Shown here in pieces: positions 31,375-38,223 of a DNA stretch of 38,223 nucleotides (position 1 is its first letter; each line of letters starts with the position of its first letter). The notes beneath the pieces are model-generated. The model saw only the letters and a program-made list of their open reading frames with translations, was not told the DNA's origin and ran no database searches. The stretch is from Cellulomonas sp. ACRRI (GTDB lineage: Bacteria > Actinomycetota > Actinomycetes > Actinomycetales > Cellulomonadaceae), in contig NZ_JAKRMS010000024.1 of the NCBI RefSeq assembly GCF_022346185.1, forward strand, positions 1-38,223, given 5' to 3'. Position numbers and translations under genes: made by a program.

Positions 31375-33281
31375 CCCTGCAGGACATGTTCCGGACCATC
31401 TGGTTCGGCAAGTGGCTGGTGCTGGTGTCCGTGCTCGCCGCCCTCGGCGGCGCGTACCTCTACGTCTCCCGGCAGGAGCCCCAGTACGCCAGCACGGCGA
31501 CGGTGCAGATCGTCGACGCCGAGACGCTCGCCGCCGCCGGTGTGCGGCTGGAGAGCGACCCGAGCCTGGTGACCAGCGACTCCGTGACCGCGGCCGCCGC
31601 GAAGGAGCTCGGCGACCCGGGCCTGGCCGACGGGCTCGCCGCGTCCTCCACCGCCGAGTACGCGACCGACAGCCCGAGCAACGTCATCATCACCGAGACC
31701 GGCCCCGACGCGGACGCCACGGTCGACCGGGCCAACGCGATCGCGAAGGCGTACGTCGCCGCGCTCCAGGCGCAGTTCGACGACGACCTCGCGGCGATGC
31801 AGGAGCGGCTGAGCAACCTCGCGACCAGCATCGACCAGCAGCAGAAGGCGATCACGGACGCCCGGCGCGCCGCCGCGGCGGCCACGTCGGCGACGAACCC
31901 GAACGCCCAGGTGGACCCGGTCGACGGCCTGCTGGAGGCGCAGTACTCGACCACGATGGACCAGTACCAGACGCTGTCCGGCCAGCTCACCCAGGCCCAG
32001 CTGCTCGCCTCCCCGGCCACGATCCTGCAGAACGCCGTCGGCAGCGCCCTGGTGAGCCTCCCGGGCAGCCTCGTGTACCTGATCGCCGGCCTCGCGGGTC
32101 TGCTCGTCGGCATCGGCCTCGCGGTCGTCCGCCGCGGCCTGGACACCAAGGTGCGCACCTCGGGCCAGGCCCGCCGGTCCGCCGGCGCCCCGGTGCTCGC
32201 GCGGCTGTCGGGCACCGGCGCCGCCCTGAAGTCGGCCGAGACCGAGGGCACGCTGCCCGTCGCCCGGCGCGAGGCCACCGCCTACACCCGGTCGATCCGC
32301 GAGCTGCGCACCGCCCTGCAGGCGGCGGTCGAGAACGAGTCCGGCAGCGCCGTGATCGTCGTGACCGCGGCCGACGTCGAGACCCCGCGGTCGTTCCTGG
32401 CCGCGAACCTGGCGGCGTCCTGGGCGCTGTCCGGCCGGAGCGTCGTCGTCCTGTCCGGCGACCTGCGCCAGCCGCGGCTCAACGCCCTGCTGCCCGCCGA
32501 CGCCGACGCGCCCGTGCGCCCCGGCCGGGGCGGCGGCCGCGCCCGCACGGCGGTGGTGCCGACCGCGATCCCGCACCTGGCGGTGCACCCCGCGCTGCAG
32601 ACCGAGCTCGACCCGGCCGACTTCCTCGCCTCCGCCGACGTGCGGGCCCTGGTCGAGCAGCTGCGGGCGACCGCGGACGTCGTCATCATCGACGCCCCGC
32701 CCATGCTGGTCGCGGCCGACGCGACCATCCTCGGCTCCTACGCCGACGGCGTGCTGCTCGCGGTGACGCTGGGCCACACCCACGTCGGCGCGGTCGAGGA
32801 GTCCGCCGAGCGCCTGCGCGCCGCGAACGCCGCGCTGCTCGGCCTGTCGGTCGACGGCACCACGGAGCGCAGCGAGGCGACCTACGCGGCGACCTACGCC
32901 TTCGCCGGGGCCGAGGAGGTCCCCCAGGAGCCGGCGCAGGACGCCGAGGGCGACCGGGCCGGGGACGACCGGGCCGCGGACGACCGGGCGGCGGACGACC
33001 GGGCCGGGGACGACCGGGCCGCGGACGCGCCGGCGGAGGACGCCGCGACCGGCGGGGAGCCGGCGGACGGCGCTCAGACGCCCGCCGACCGCGACGCGAC
33101 CCCGGCCGCGGACGCGCCGGCGGACGCGGAGTCCGAGGTGCCCGCGCCCCGCGCCGACGGCCAGCACCGCGCGGCCGACCGGCCGGCCGAGGCCGCCGAG
33201 GCCTCCCCGGACGAGCCGGCGGACGACGCCGCCGCCCGGTCCGGGGAGGACCGCGCGCCGGTCGCCGCCGAGTCGAAGTGA
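31371..33281 (+). CDS. Wzz/chain-length protein fused to a degenerate BY-kinase-like domain
   Basis: The 636-residue protein combines a Wzz-type polysaccharide co-polymerase with a P-loop-like domain. Membrane helices lie at about residues 12-33 (WFGKWLVLVSVLAALGGAYL) and 230-252 (LVYLIAGLAGLLVGIGLAVV), with a periplasmic coiled-coil region between. The cytoplasmic part aligns with BY tyrosine kinases, but the Walker A site is gone: TAADVETPRSFLAANLAASW stands where family members have PGEGKS/T before the ANLA helix. Walker A' is altered (VVLSGDLRQPRL instead of IDADLRRP) and only Walker B is intact (VVIIDAPP). No C-terminal Tyr cluster exists; residues 510-636 are an acidic, low-complexity tail with a 5-residue repeat. 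It probably sets chain length or scaffolds the polymerase without kinase activity. Confidence 0.85.
   Translation: MTLQDMFRTIWFGKWLVLVSVLAALGGAYLYVSRQEPQYASTATVQIVDAETLAAAGVRLESDPSLVTSDSVTAAAAKELGDPGLADGLAASSTAEYATDSPSNVIITETGPDADATVDRANAIAKAYVAALQAQFDDDLAAMQERLSNLATSIDQQQKAITDARRAAAAATSATNPNAQVDPVDGLLEAQYSTTMDQYQTLSGQLTQAQLLASPATILQNAVGSALVSLPGSLVYLIAGLAGLLVGIGLAVVRRGLDTKVRTSGQARRSAGAPVLARLSGTGAALKSAETEGTLPVARREATAYTRSIRELRTALQAAVENESGSAVIVVTAADVETPRSFLAANLAASWALSGRSVVVLSGDLRQPRLNALLPADADAPVRPGRGGGRARTAVVPTAIPHLAVHPALQTELDPADFLASADVRALVEQLRATADVVIIDAPPMLVAADATILGSYADGVLLAVTLGHTHVGAVEESAERLRAANAALLGLSVDGTTERSEATYAATYAFAGAEEVPQEPAQDAEGDRAGDDRAADDRAADDRAGDDRAADAPAEDAATGGEPADGAQTPADRDATPAADAPADAESEVPAPRADGQHRAADRPAEAAEASPDEPADDAAARSGEDRAPVAAESK
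32951..33025 (+). repeat. Five 15-bp in-frame tandem repeats in the Wzz-like gene
   Basis: Five copies of CGACCGGGC[C/G]GGGGA or CGACCGGGCCGCGGA run without a break and encode repeats of D-R-A-[G/A]-D. Copies 1 and 4, and copies 2 and 5, are identical in sequence, so a 45-bp duplication probably occurred as well. Confidence 0.85.
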
Positions 33282-34486
33282 CCGCCGTCCCCGCACCGGG
33301 CGCCGCACCGCGCCCGGTGCGGGTGGTCGTCCTCGACCACACCGCCCAGCTCGGCGGGGCGGAGCTCGCGCTGCTGCGCACGTGCCGGGCGCTCGACCGG
33401 GCCGCGGTCGAGGTGACCGTGGTGCTGTTCGCCGACGGCCCGCTCGCCGGGCGGCTGCGGGACGCCGGGGTCGCGGTGCGCGTGCTGCCGCTGGACCCCC
33501 GGATCGCGCAGACCGACCGCGCGGCGGCCGGCCGGTCCGCCCTCGGCGCGGCGCGCTCGGCGGCGGCGACGCTGCCGTTCGTGGCCCGCCTGGCCCGGCT
33601 GCTGCGGGACCTGCAGCCCGACGTCGTGCACACGACCTCGCTCAAGGCGGACCTCATCGGCCTGCCCGCCGCCCGGCTCGCCCGCCGCCCCCTGGTCTGG
33701 CACGTGCACGACCGGATCGCCGAGGACTACCTGCCGGGCCCGGTCGCCCGGGTCGTCCGCGTGCTCGCCCGGCGCGGGCCGCGGCACGTCGTGGTGAACT
33801 CGCAGGCCACCGCCCGCACGCTGCTGCCGCTCCCGCGCGGCTGGACCCTCGCGTACCCCGGCCTCGCCCCCGAGCAGGTGGCCGCCGACCCCGCCGCCCG
33901 CCCGGCGCCGGCGAGCCCGGTCGTCGGCCTGGTGGGACGCATCAGCCCGACCAAGGGGCAGCGCGAGTTCGTGGAGGCCGCCGCGCTGCTCGCCGAGCGG
34001 TTCCCGGACGCGCGGTTCCGCGTCGTCGGCGCCGCGCTGTTCGAGGAGCAGGCGTACGAGGAGGAGCTGCGCGCCCGGGTCGCCGCGCTCGGGCTGACCG
34101 ACCGCGTCGAGCTGACCGGCTGGGTGGCCGACCCGGTGGGGGAGATCGACCGGCTGTCCGTGCTGGTGCACGCGTCGCCGGTGCCGGAGCCGTTCGGCCA
34201 GGTGGTCGTCGAGGGCATGGCCCGCGGGGTGCCCGTGGTCGCGACCGCGGGCGGCGGCGTGGACGAGATCGCGGTGGCCGGCGACGGCACGCCGCGGTGC
34301 CTCGTGGTGCCGCCGCGGGACGTGCCGGCGCTGGCGGACGCGGTCGCGCGGGTGCTCGACCGGCCGGAGGAGGCCGCGGCGCGGGCCGACCGGGCGTGGA
34401 AGGACGTGCAGGCGGACTACGCGATCGCCCGCACCGCCGAGCGGCTCACCGCGGTGTGGCGGCGGGCGACTCCCGCACGCGGCTGA
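33278..34486 (+). CDS. Glycosyltransferase family 4 protein
   Basis: This 402-residue GT-B enzyme starts with VVVLDHTAQLGGAELALLRT, the GT4 acceptor loop, and has LVWHVHDRIAEDYLPG in the first half. The donor-binding half contains VGLVGRISPTKGQREFVEAA, FRVVGAALFEEQAYEEEL and the E-x7-E-like motif in SPVPEPFGQVVVEGMARGVP. The GTG start overlaps the upstream stop by four bases, and no ribosome-binding site is evident, so translation is probably coupled. It is the last plus-strand gene of the locus; its final 41 bases overlap the convergent minus-strand gene. Donor and acceptor are not predictable. Confidence 0.92.
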   Translation: MTAVPAPGAAPRPVRVVVLDHTAQLGGAELALLRTCRALDRAAVEVTVVLFADGPLAGRLRDAGVAVRVLPLDPRIAQTDRAAAGRSALGAARSAAATLPFVARLARLLRDLQPDVVHTTSLKADLIGLPAARLARRPLVWHVHDRIAEDYLPGPVARVVRVLARRGPRHVVVNSQATARTLLPLPRGWTLAYPGLAPEQVAADPAARPAPASPVVGLVGRISPTKGQREFVEAAALLAERFPDARFRVVGAALFEEQAYEEELRARVAALGLTDRVELTGWVADPVGEIDRLSVLVHASPVPEPFGQVVVEGMARGVPVVATAGGGVDEIAVAGDGTPRCLVVPPRDVPALADAVARVLDRPEEAAARADRAWKDVQADYAIARTAERLTAVWRRATPARG

Positions 34487-35687
34487 GCACCGCCTGCATC
34501 TCGCGCACCCGGTCGGACCAGCGCGGCACGTCCGCCGGCGCCGGGCCGATGCCGGCCGGGCGGCCCTCCGCGAGCACCCGCACGACGGCGTCGGCCAGGT
34601 TCTGCGGCGAGGCGGTGGTGACCCGGTCGGCGGGCTGGTCCCGGAACCCGGCGACGGGGGTGGCGACGACCGGGCGGCCGACGGCCAGGTACTCGTAGAG
34701 CTTGATCGGGTCGAGCGAGTCGGTGAAGCCGTCGACCACGTGTGGCACCAGCAGGACGCCGGCGTGCTGCAGGTACCCGGGCACCAGCGCGGCCGGCCGC
34801 GGCCCGAGCACCACCGCGCCCGCCGCGTCCAGCCGGGTCAGGTCCAGCGGGTCGAGCAGCGCCGGGCCGACGAGCACCAGGTGCGCGCCGGTCGCGCGCA
34901 GGTGGGTGGCGACGCGCAGGCAGGCCGCCACGTCGAGCCGGTCCGGGTGCATCGTGCCGACGTACACCGCGTACGGCCCGTCCGGCAGGTCGGCGGGGCG
35001 GGCCTGCGGCGTGCGGTAGGCGTCGACGTCGACGGCGTTGGTGAGCAGCGTGACCGGGCGGTCGGCGCCCTTGGCCCGGGCCAGCGCCGGGGAGCACACG
35101 ACCACCTCGGCGCACCGCTCGACCAGCAGCGCCTCGGCCGCCCGCGTGCGCTCGAGCTCGGCGGGCTCGCGGACCGCGCGCAGCCAGTCGTCGGTCACGT
35201 CGTACAGCGACCGCCAGCCGGTGGCGCGCAGCACGGCGGCGCCGTCGGGGTCGTTCACCCAGAGCACCGGGTCGGCCATGCCGAGCCGGCGGGCCACCCG
35301 GGCCACCGTGCGGGCGCGCCGGTCGTCGCCGGCGGGGTCGAGGCGCCGCGGCAGCCACTTGGTCGGCCGGTACGCCCAGGCGCGGCCCGCGGGCGCGCCG
35401 TCGTCCGGGCCGAGCCGGCGCAGCCGCCGGCCGAGCGTGGGGGAGGCGCCGCGGCGCAGGTCGTGCAGGTGGTCGACCGGGGGCTCGACGAACAGCACGC
35501 GCAGGCCGGGGTCGGTGGCGAGCAGGCCGGCCACCAGGTGCTGGTTGCGGCGCCACACCTCGTCCCACGGCTCGAGGGAGAGGACGACGAGGTCGCGGCG
35601 GTCGTCGCCCGGACGGGCGGGGGCGGCGACCGCCGGCCTCCCGGGGGCCGCGGACGGCCCCGCGTCGTCCCGGGTCCGGGCGCTCAC
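34446..35687 (-). CDS. Glycosyltransferase (GT4-like)
   Basis: The 413-residue protein has a disordered Ala/Pro-rich head of 30 residues, then DLVVLSLEPWDEVWRRNQHL, a start shared with actinobacterial GT4-type transferases. WRSLYDVTDDWLRAV marks the middle, and the donor half has YAVYVGTMHPDRLDVAACLR, GAHLVLVGPALLD and DSLDPIKLYEYLAVGRPVVA, which corresponds to the C-terminal E-x7-E region, here without the first Glu. The GTG start overlaps the stop of the upstream gene by four bases. The 3' end overlaps the convergent plus-strand gene by 41 bases. Its role is probably repeat-unit assembly or decoration. Confidence 0.88.
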   Translation of the reverse strand: MSARTRDDAGPSAAPGRPAVAAPARPGDDRRDLVVLSLEPWDEVWRRNQHLVAGLLATDPGLRVLFVEPPVDHLHDLRRGASPTLGRRLRRLGPDDGAPAGRAWAYRPTKWLPRRLDPAGDDRRARTVARVARRLGMADPVLWVNDPDGAAVLRATGWRSLYDVTDDWLRAVREPAELERTRAAEALLVERCAEVVVCSPALARAKGADRPVTLLTNAVDVDAYRTPQARPADLPDGPYAVYVGTMHPDRLDVAACLRVATHLRATGAHLVLVGPALLDPLDLTRLDAAGAVVLGPRPAALVPGYLQHAGVLLVPHVVDGFTDSLDPIKLYEYLAVGRPVVATPVAGFRDQPADRVTTASPQNLADAVVRVLAEGRPAGIGPAPADVPRWSDRVREMQAVLSRVRESPAATPR

Positions 35688-36778
35688 GGGGTCACCCCCG
35701 CCGACGGGGCGGCCGACGTCGACGGGGCGGCGGGCGAGCCCGGCCCGAGCGGCGCGCCGAGCACCGCCGCGTACACCGCCGCGATGCCGTCCGCGTGCGC
35801 CTCCGGCCCGAACCGTCGCTGCTGCAGCGCCCGGAGCTCCTCGCCGTACGCCGCGCGCCGCTCGGGGTCGCGCGCGAGCCGGGCCAGCGCGGCCCCGGCG
35901 GCCGCCACGTCGTCCGGCGGCACGAGAACCGCGCCGTCCGCGGCCCCGACGGTCTCGCGGTGCCCGCCGCCGCGGCCCGCGACCACGGGGGTGCCGTGGG
36001 CCATCGCCTCGACGACCGACAGCCCGTACGGCTCGTCGCCGCGCGGCGCGAAGAAGATCCCGGCGGTGGCCAGCAGGGCCGGCATGTCGGCCCGCATCCC
36101 CAGGAACCGGACCGACCCGCCGAGGCCGAGCGACCCCGCGAGCGCCTCCAGCTCCGGCCGCAGGGCGCCGTCGCCCGCGAGGTGCAGCTCCCACCCGTCG
36201 GCGGCCAGCCCGGAGGCGGCCCACATCCGCAGTGCGACGTCGGTGCGCTTCTCGGCCTCGAGCCGCTGCGCCATCAGCACCACCCGGCGGCGCTCGGGTT
36301 CCGCGCCGGTGCGCGGCACGGTGGGGACGCCGGGGTGCACGACGGTCGAGGGGCCCTCGACCCGGTCGGCGACGTACGCGCTGATCGCGACCTGGGCGGC
36401 GATGCGCGGCGCGACGAACCGGCCGACCGCGCGGCCCACCGCCGACGACCCGCGGCGGTCCGCGAAGTGCCGGGTGGCGACCACGGGGGCCCGGGCGGCG
36501 GCGGTCGCGGCCAGCTCGGCGGCCGTCATGTGCGCGTGCACCAGCCGGGCGTCCACGCGGCGCAGCCCGGCCGCGGCCCGCAGCGGGGTCGGCGCGGCCG
36601 CCCACCGCACCCCGGAGCCGGCGAGCTCGGCGGGCATCCGGTCGGCCGCGCCGCCGAGCACCTGCACCCGCAGGCCCCGCGCGTCCTGGGTGCGGGCGAG
36701 CGTCGTGACGTACCGCTCGACCCCGGCGAAGGCGTCGGTGCACACCACGTGCACGACGTCGACCGGCGCGGCGGTCAC
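35684..36778 (-). CDS. Glycosyltransferase family 4 protein
   Basis: The 364-residue enzyme is a compact GT4 transferase: VVHVVCTDAFAGVERYVTTL with the GVERY acceptor loop, ARLVHAHMTAAELAAT, VVLMAQRLEAEKRTDVALRM, WELHLAGDGALRPELEALAG and the E-x7-E motif in DEPYGLSVVEAMAHGTPVVA. It has no membrane segment and should work on the cytoplasmic side. The GTG start overlaps the TGA of the polymerase-like gene (read in its final frame) by four bases, and its own stop overlaps the next gene by four bases. This tight packing supports one minus-strand operon of three genes. Confidence 0.92.
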   Translation of the reverse strand: MTAAPVDVVHVVCTDAFAGVERYVTTLARTQDARGLRVQVLGGAADRMPAELAGSGVRWAAAPTPLRAAAGLRRVDARLVHAHMTAAELAATAAARAPVVATRHFADRRGSSAVGRAVGRFVAPRIAAQVAISAYVADRVEGPSTVVHPGVPTVPRTGAEPERRRVVLMAQRLEAEKRTDVALRMWAASGLAADGWELHLAGDGALRPELEALAGSLGLGGSVRFLGMRADMPALLATAGIFFAPRGDEPYGLSVVEAMAHGTPVVAGRGGGHRETVGAADGAVLVPPDDVAAAGAALARLARDPERRAAYGEELRALQQRRFGPEAHADGIAAVYAAVLGAPLGPGSPAAPSTSAAPSAGVTP

Positions 36779-38223
36779 GAGCGCTCCCGGTGGCCGACGG
36801 GCAGCGGGCCGCGCCGGCGGCGGGGGCGGCCGCCCACGACGGCCTCGCGCAGGTGCCGGGCGCGCCGGCCCGCGGGCCGCCCCGCGGGCCGAGCGCGGCG
36901 GGGGCGTCCTCCTCCTCGCCGGAGCGCTGCGCGTGCGCCTGGGCGCCGAGGCAGATGCCCGCGATGACGAACGGGATCGACACCTGGGCCGCCACCCAGA
37001 ACAGGTCGAACTGCCCCTGCACGAACCGCATGAGCACGAGGACGAACGCGAGGGTGCCGTACCGGGAGTCGACCCGCCACAGGATGACGAGGATCGCCAG
37101 GAACATCACCAGGAAGCCGACCAGGCCGACGACCCCGCCGGAGGACAGCATCTCGAACTCGGCGTTCGGCGGCTGGAAGTTCTCCTCGAACCGGTCGGTG
37201 TACCACCAGCGCAGGCCGGCGCCGAACCAGGGGTACTCCTGCCAGATCAGCAGCGACTGCCGGAACCAGATGAGCCGCTGGTAGGCCGAGTTGTACTGGT
37301 TGCCGGACTCGAGCTGGTCCTGCACCAGCGTCCCGATGACGACGGCGGCGCCGGCGATCGCCAGCAGCACGATCTTCGACCGGTGCCGGTGGGGGTCGGG
37401 CCGCAGCGCGACGACCGCGATCGCCACCGCGAGGCCGATCAGCGCCTGCCGCGACTGCGCGACGAGGATCCCGGCGAGGAACAGCCCGAACAGCGCGAGG
37501 CAGACCAGGTCGTTCCACCGCAGCCAGCGCGGCCGGGCGTAGACGATGATCGCCGCGAACGCGAGCACGCACCCGATGTAGTTCTTGTGCATGAGCAGCG
37601 GCTCGTTGAGGTACACCGGCCCGGTGTTGCCCGACGCGAGGTTCACCGCGAACTGCGCGAGGGCGGCCAGCGCCACGACGACCGACCCCCCGACGTACAG
37701 GCCCAGCGCGAGCCGGGCGTGCCCGGCCGCCCCGATCGCCCAGCCGACCAGGAGCGCCCCGCCGACCAGCAGCCACTCGTGGAACCACTCGACCGCGTTC
37801 GCCGCGTACGGGTTCGCGATCACGGTGAACAGCACCGTGGCCTGGTAGAACGCCGAGGCCCACAGCACGTTCCGCATCGGGCGGGTCAGCGGGCGCCGGC
37901 AGAACAGCAGGGCCGGCCAGAACGCGGCGAACAGCACGAAGTCCGACACCGACAGCGCCCCGCCGACCCGGTTCACCAGCAGCAGCAGCGGCATGCCGAG
38001 CACCGGCAGCGCCATCGGCATCCGCAGCGTGAGGCCGACGACGAGCACGGCCGCCGCGACACCGAGCGCGAGCAGCGGCTGGGTGGAGGTGACCGCGGCG
38101 ACCACCAGGCCGACGGCGACCAGGCCGCCGCCGGCGAGCGCGCGGCGGCCGGCGGTGGTCGCGGGGAGCCGCTCGGCGACGGCGCCGCCGAGGGCGGTCC
38201 GGTGCGGGCGGACGCCGGGGGCG
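36775..38223 (-). CDS. O-antigen ligase/polymerase-like membrane protein, 5' partial, apparent frameshift near the 3' end
   Basis: The coding frame is open to the right edge, so the start lies outside the window. About ten membrane helices are visible, including QPLLALGVAAAVLVVGLTLR, FVLFAAFWPALLF, LVCLALFGLFLAGILVAQSR and VVGLVGFLVMFLAILVILW. The segment SRQALIGLAVAI and the extracytoplasmic loop WFRQSLLIWQEYPWFGAGLR are typical of Wzy/WaaL-type proteins, which join or ligate repeat units. Up to about 36906 the reading frame is one; from there to the end, natural codon usage and a GTGA overlap with the next gene occur in the -1 frame (ending VGHRERS). Without a shift, the first frame stays open through the next two genes to 34446. 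I read this as a single-base loss or sequencing error in the GC-rich tract at 36856-36906. Confidence 0.8.
   Translation of the reverse strand, partial: RPRRPPAPDRPRRRRRRAAPRDHRRPPRARRRRPGRRRPGGRRGHLHPAAARARCRGGRARRRPHAADADGAAGARHAAAAAGEPGRRGAVGVGLRAVRRVLAGPAVLPAPADPPDAERAVGLGVLPGHGAVHRDREPVRGERGRVVPRVAAGRRGAPGRLGDRGGRARPARAGPVRRGVGRRGAGRPRAVRGEPRVGQHRAGVPQRAAAHAQELHRVRARVRGDHRLRPAALAAVERPGLPRAVRAVPRRDPRRAVAAGADRPRGGDRGRRAAARPPPAPVEDRAAGDRRRRRRHRDAGAGPARVRQPVQLGLPAAHLVPAVAADLAGVPLVRRRPALVVHRPVRGELPAAERRVRDAVLRRGRRPGRLPGDVPGDPRHPVAGRLPVRHPRVRPRAHAVRAGAVRPVLGGGPGVDPVRHRGHLPRRPGARAALRRGGGRPRRARPAGRPAGRRARHLREAVVGGRPRRRRGPLPVGHRERS

Noticed and set aside
32951-33025. CRISPR-like repeat array
   Set aside because: The units are 15 bp, contiguous, in frame and without spacers; they are a coding tandem repeat.
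36856-36906. Programmed -1 ribosomal frameshift
   Set aside because: No slippery X-XXY-YYZ heptamer is present in the proper phase, and no benefit of two products is evident; an indel or sequencing error is simpler.
34446-38105. Single 1219-residue minus-strand frame joining the polymerase-like protein to the last glycosyltransferase
   Set aside because: The middle third is an out-of-frame reading of the glycosyltransferase gene at 35684-36778, which has full motifs and GTGA junctions at both ends.

Overview
The window is a chromosomal segment of a very high-GC actinobacterium. It has near-universal G/C third codon positions, many GTG starts, ATGA/GTGA stop-start overlaps and apparently leaderless promoters. 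The gene content (LacI-controlled CUT1 sugar importer without its own ATPase, NarL-type kinase/regulator pairs driving ABC exporters, a glmU-prs-rplY-pth block, and a Wzx/Wzy-style exopolysaccharide locus) fits Micrococcales and looks most like Cellulomonas or a close relative. That taxonomic call is inference. I see no insertion sequence, phage gene, integrase, CRISPR array or toxin-antitoxin pair.

Region 1 (1-2512, minus strand): two small uncharacterised genes with a long overlap, then an ABC-F ATPase. Region 2 (2540-9843, plus): a glycan-use operon with a LacI-type repressor under tandem operators, a lipoprotein binding protein, two CUT1 permeases, a cytoplasmic GH130 enzyme and a Tat-exported (alpha/alpha)-barrel-like protein. 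Region 3 (9915-14378, plus): histidine kinase, response regulator and a NatAB-like ABC pair, closed by two large hairpins. Region 4 (14528-15158, minus): a MarR regulator and tRNA-Gln(TTG). Region 5 (15277-20842, plus): TetR regulator, second kinase/regulator pair, and a MacB/FtsX-type ABC pair. The promoters before the two ABC pairs share the same layout.

Region 6 (20920-23568, minus): ptsH-ptsI and a VOC-family protein. The ptsH leader carries a recognisable ribonucleic antiterminator (RAT) overlapping an intrinsic terminator, which points to BglG/LicT/GlcT-type antitermination of the general PTS genes. I consider this the most interesting finding. Region 7 (23755-28035, plus): glmU, prs, rplY (with a long leader) and pth, punctuated by hairpins.

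Region 8 (28542-38223): exopolysaccharide locus. On the plus strand are a polyprenyl-phosphate sugar-1-phosphate transferase, a GT4 transferase, a Wzz/BY-kinase-like protein whose Walker A motif is lost, and another GT4 transferase. Facing it on the minus strand are an O-antigen ligase/polymerase-like membrane protein (cut by the right edge and apparently frameshifted near its 3' end) and two more glycosyltransferases. The two arms overlap tail to tail by 41 bp. GlmU supplies UDP-GlcNAc for cell wall and possibly for this polymer; Prs, L25 and Pth are housekeeping.
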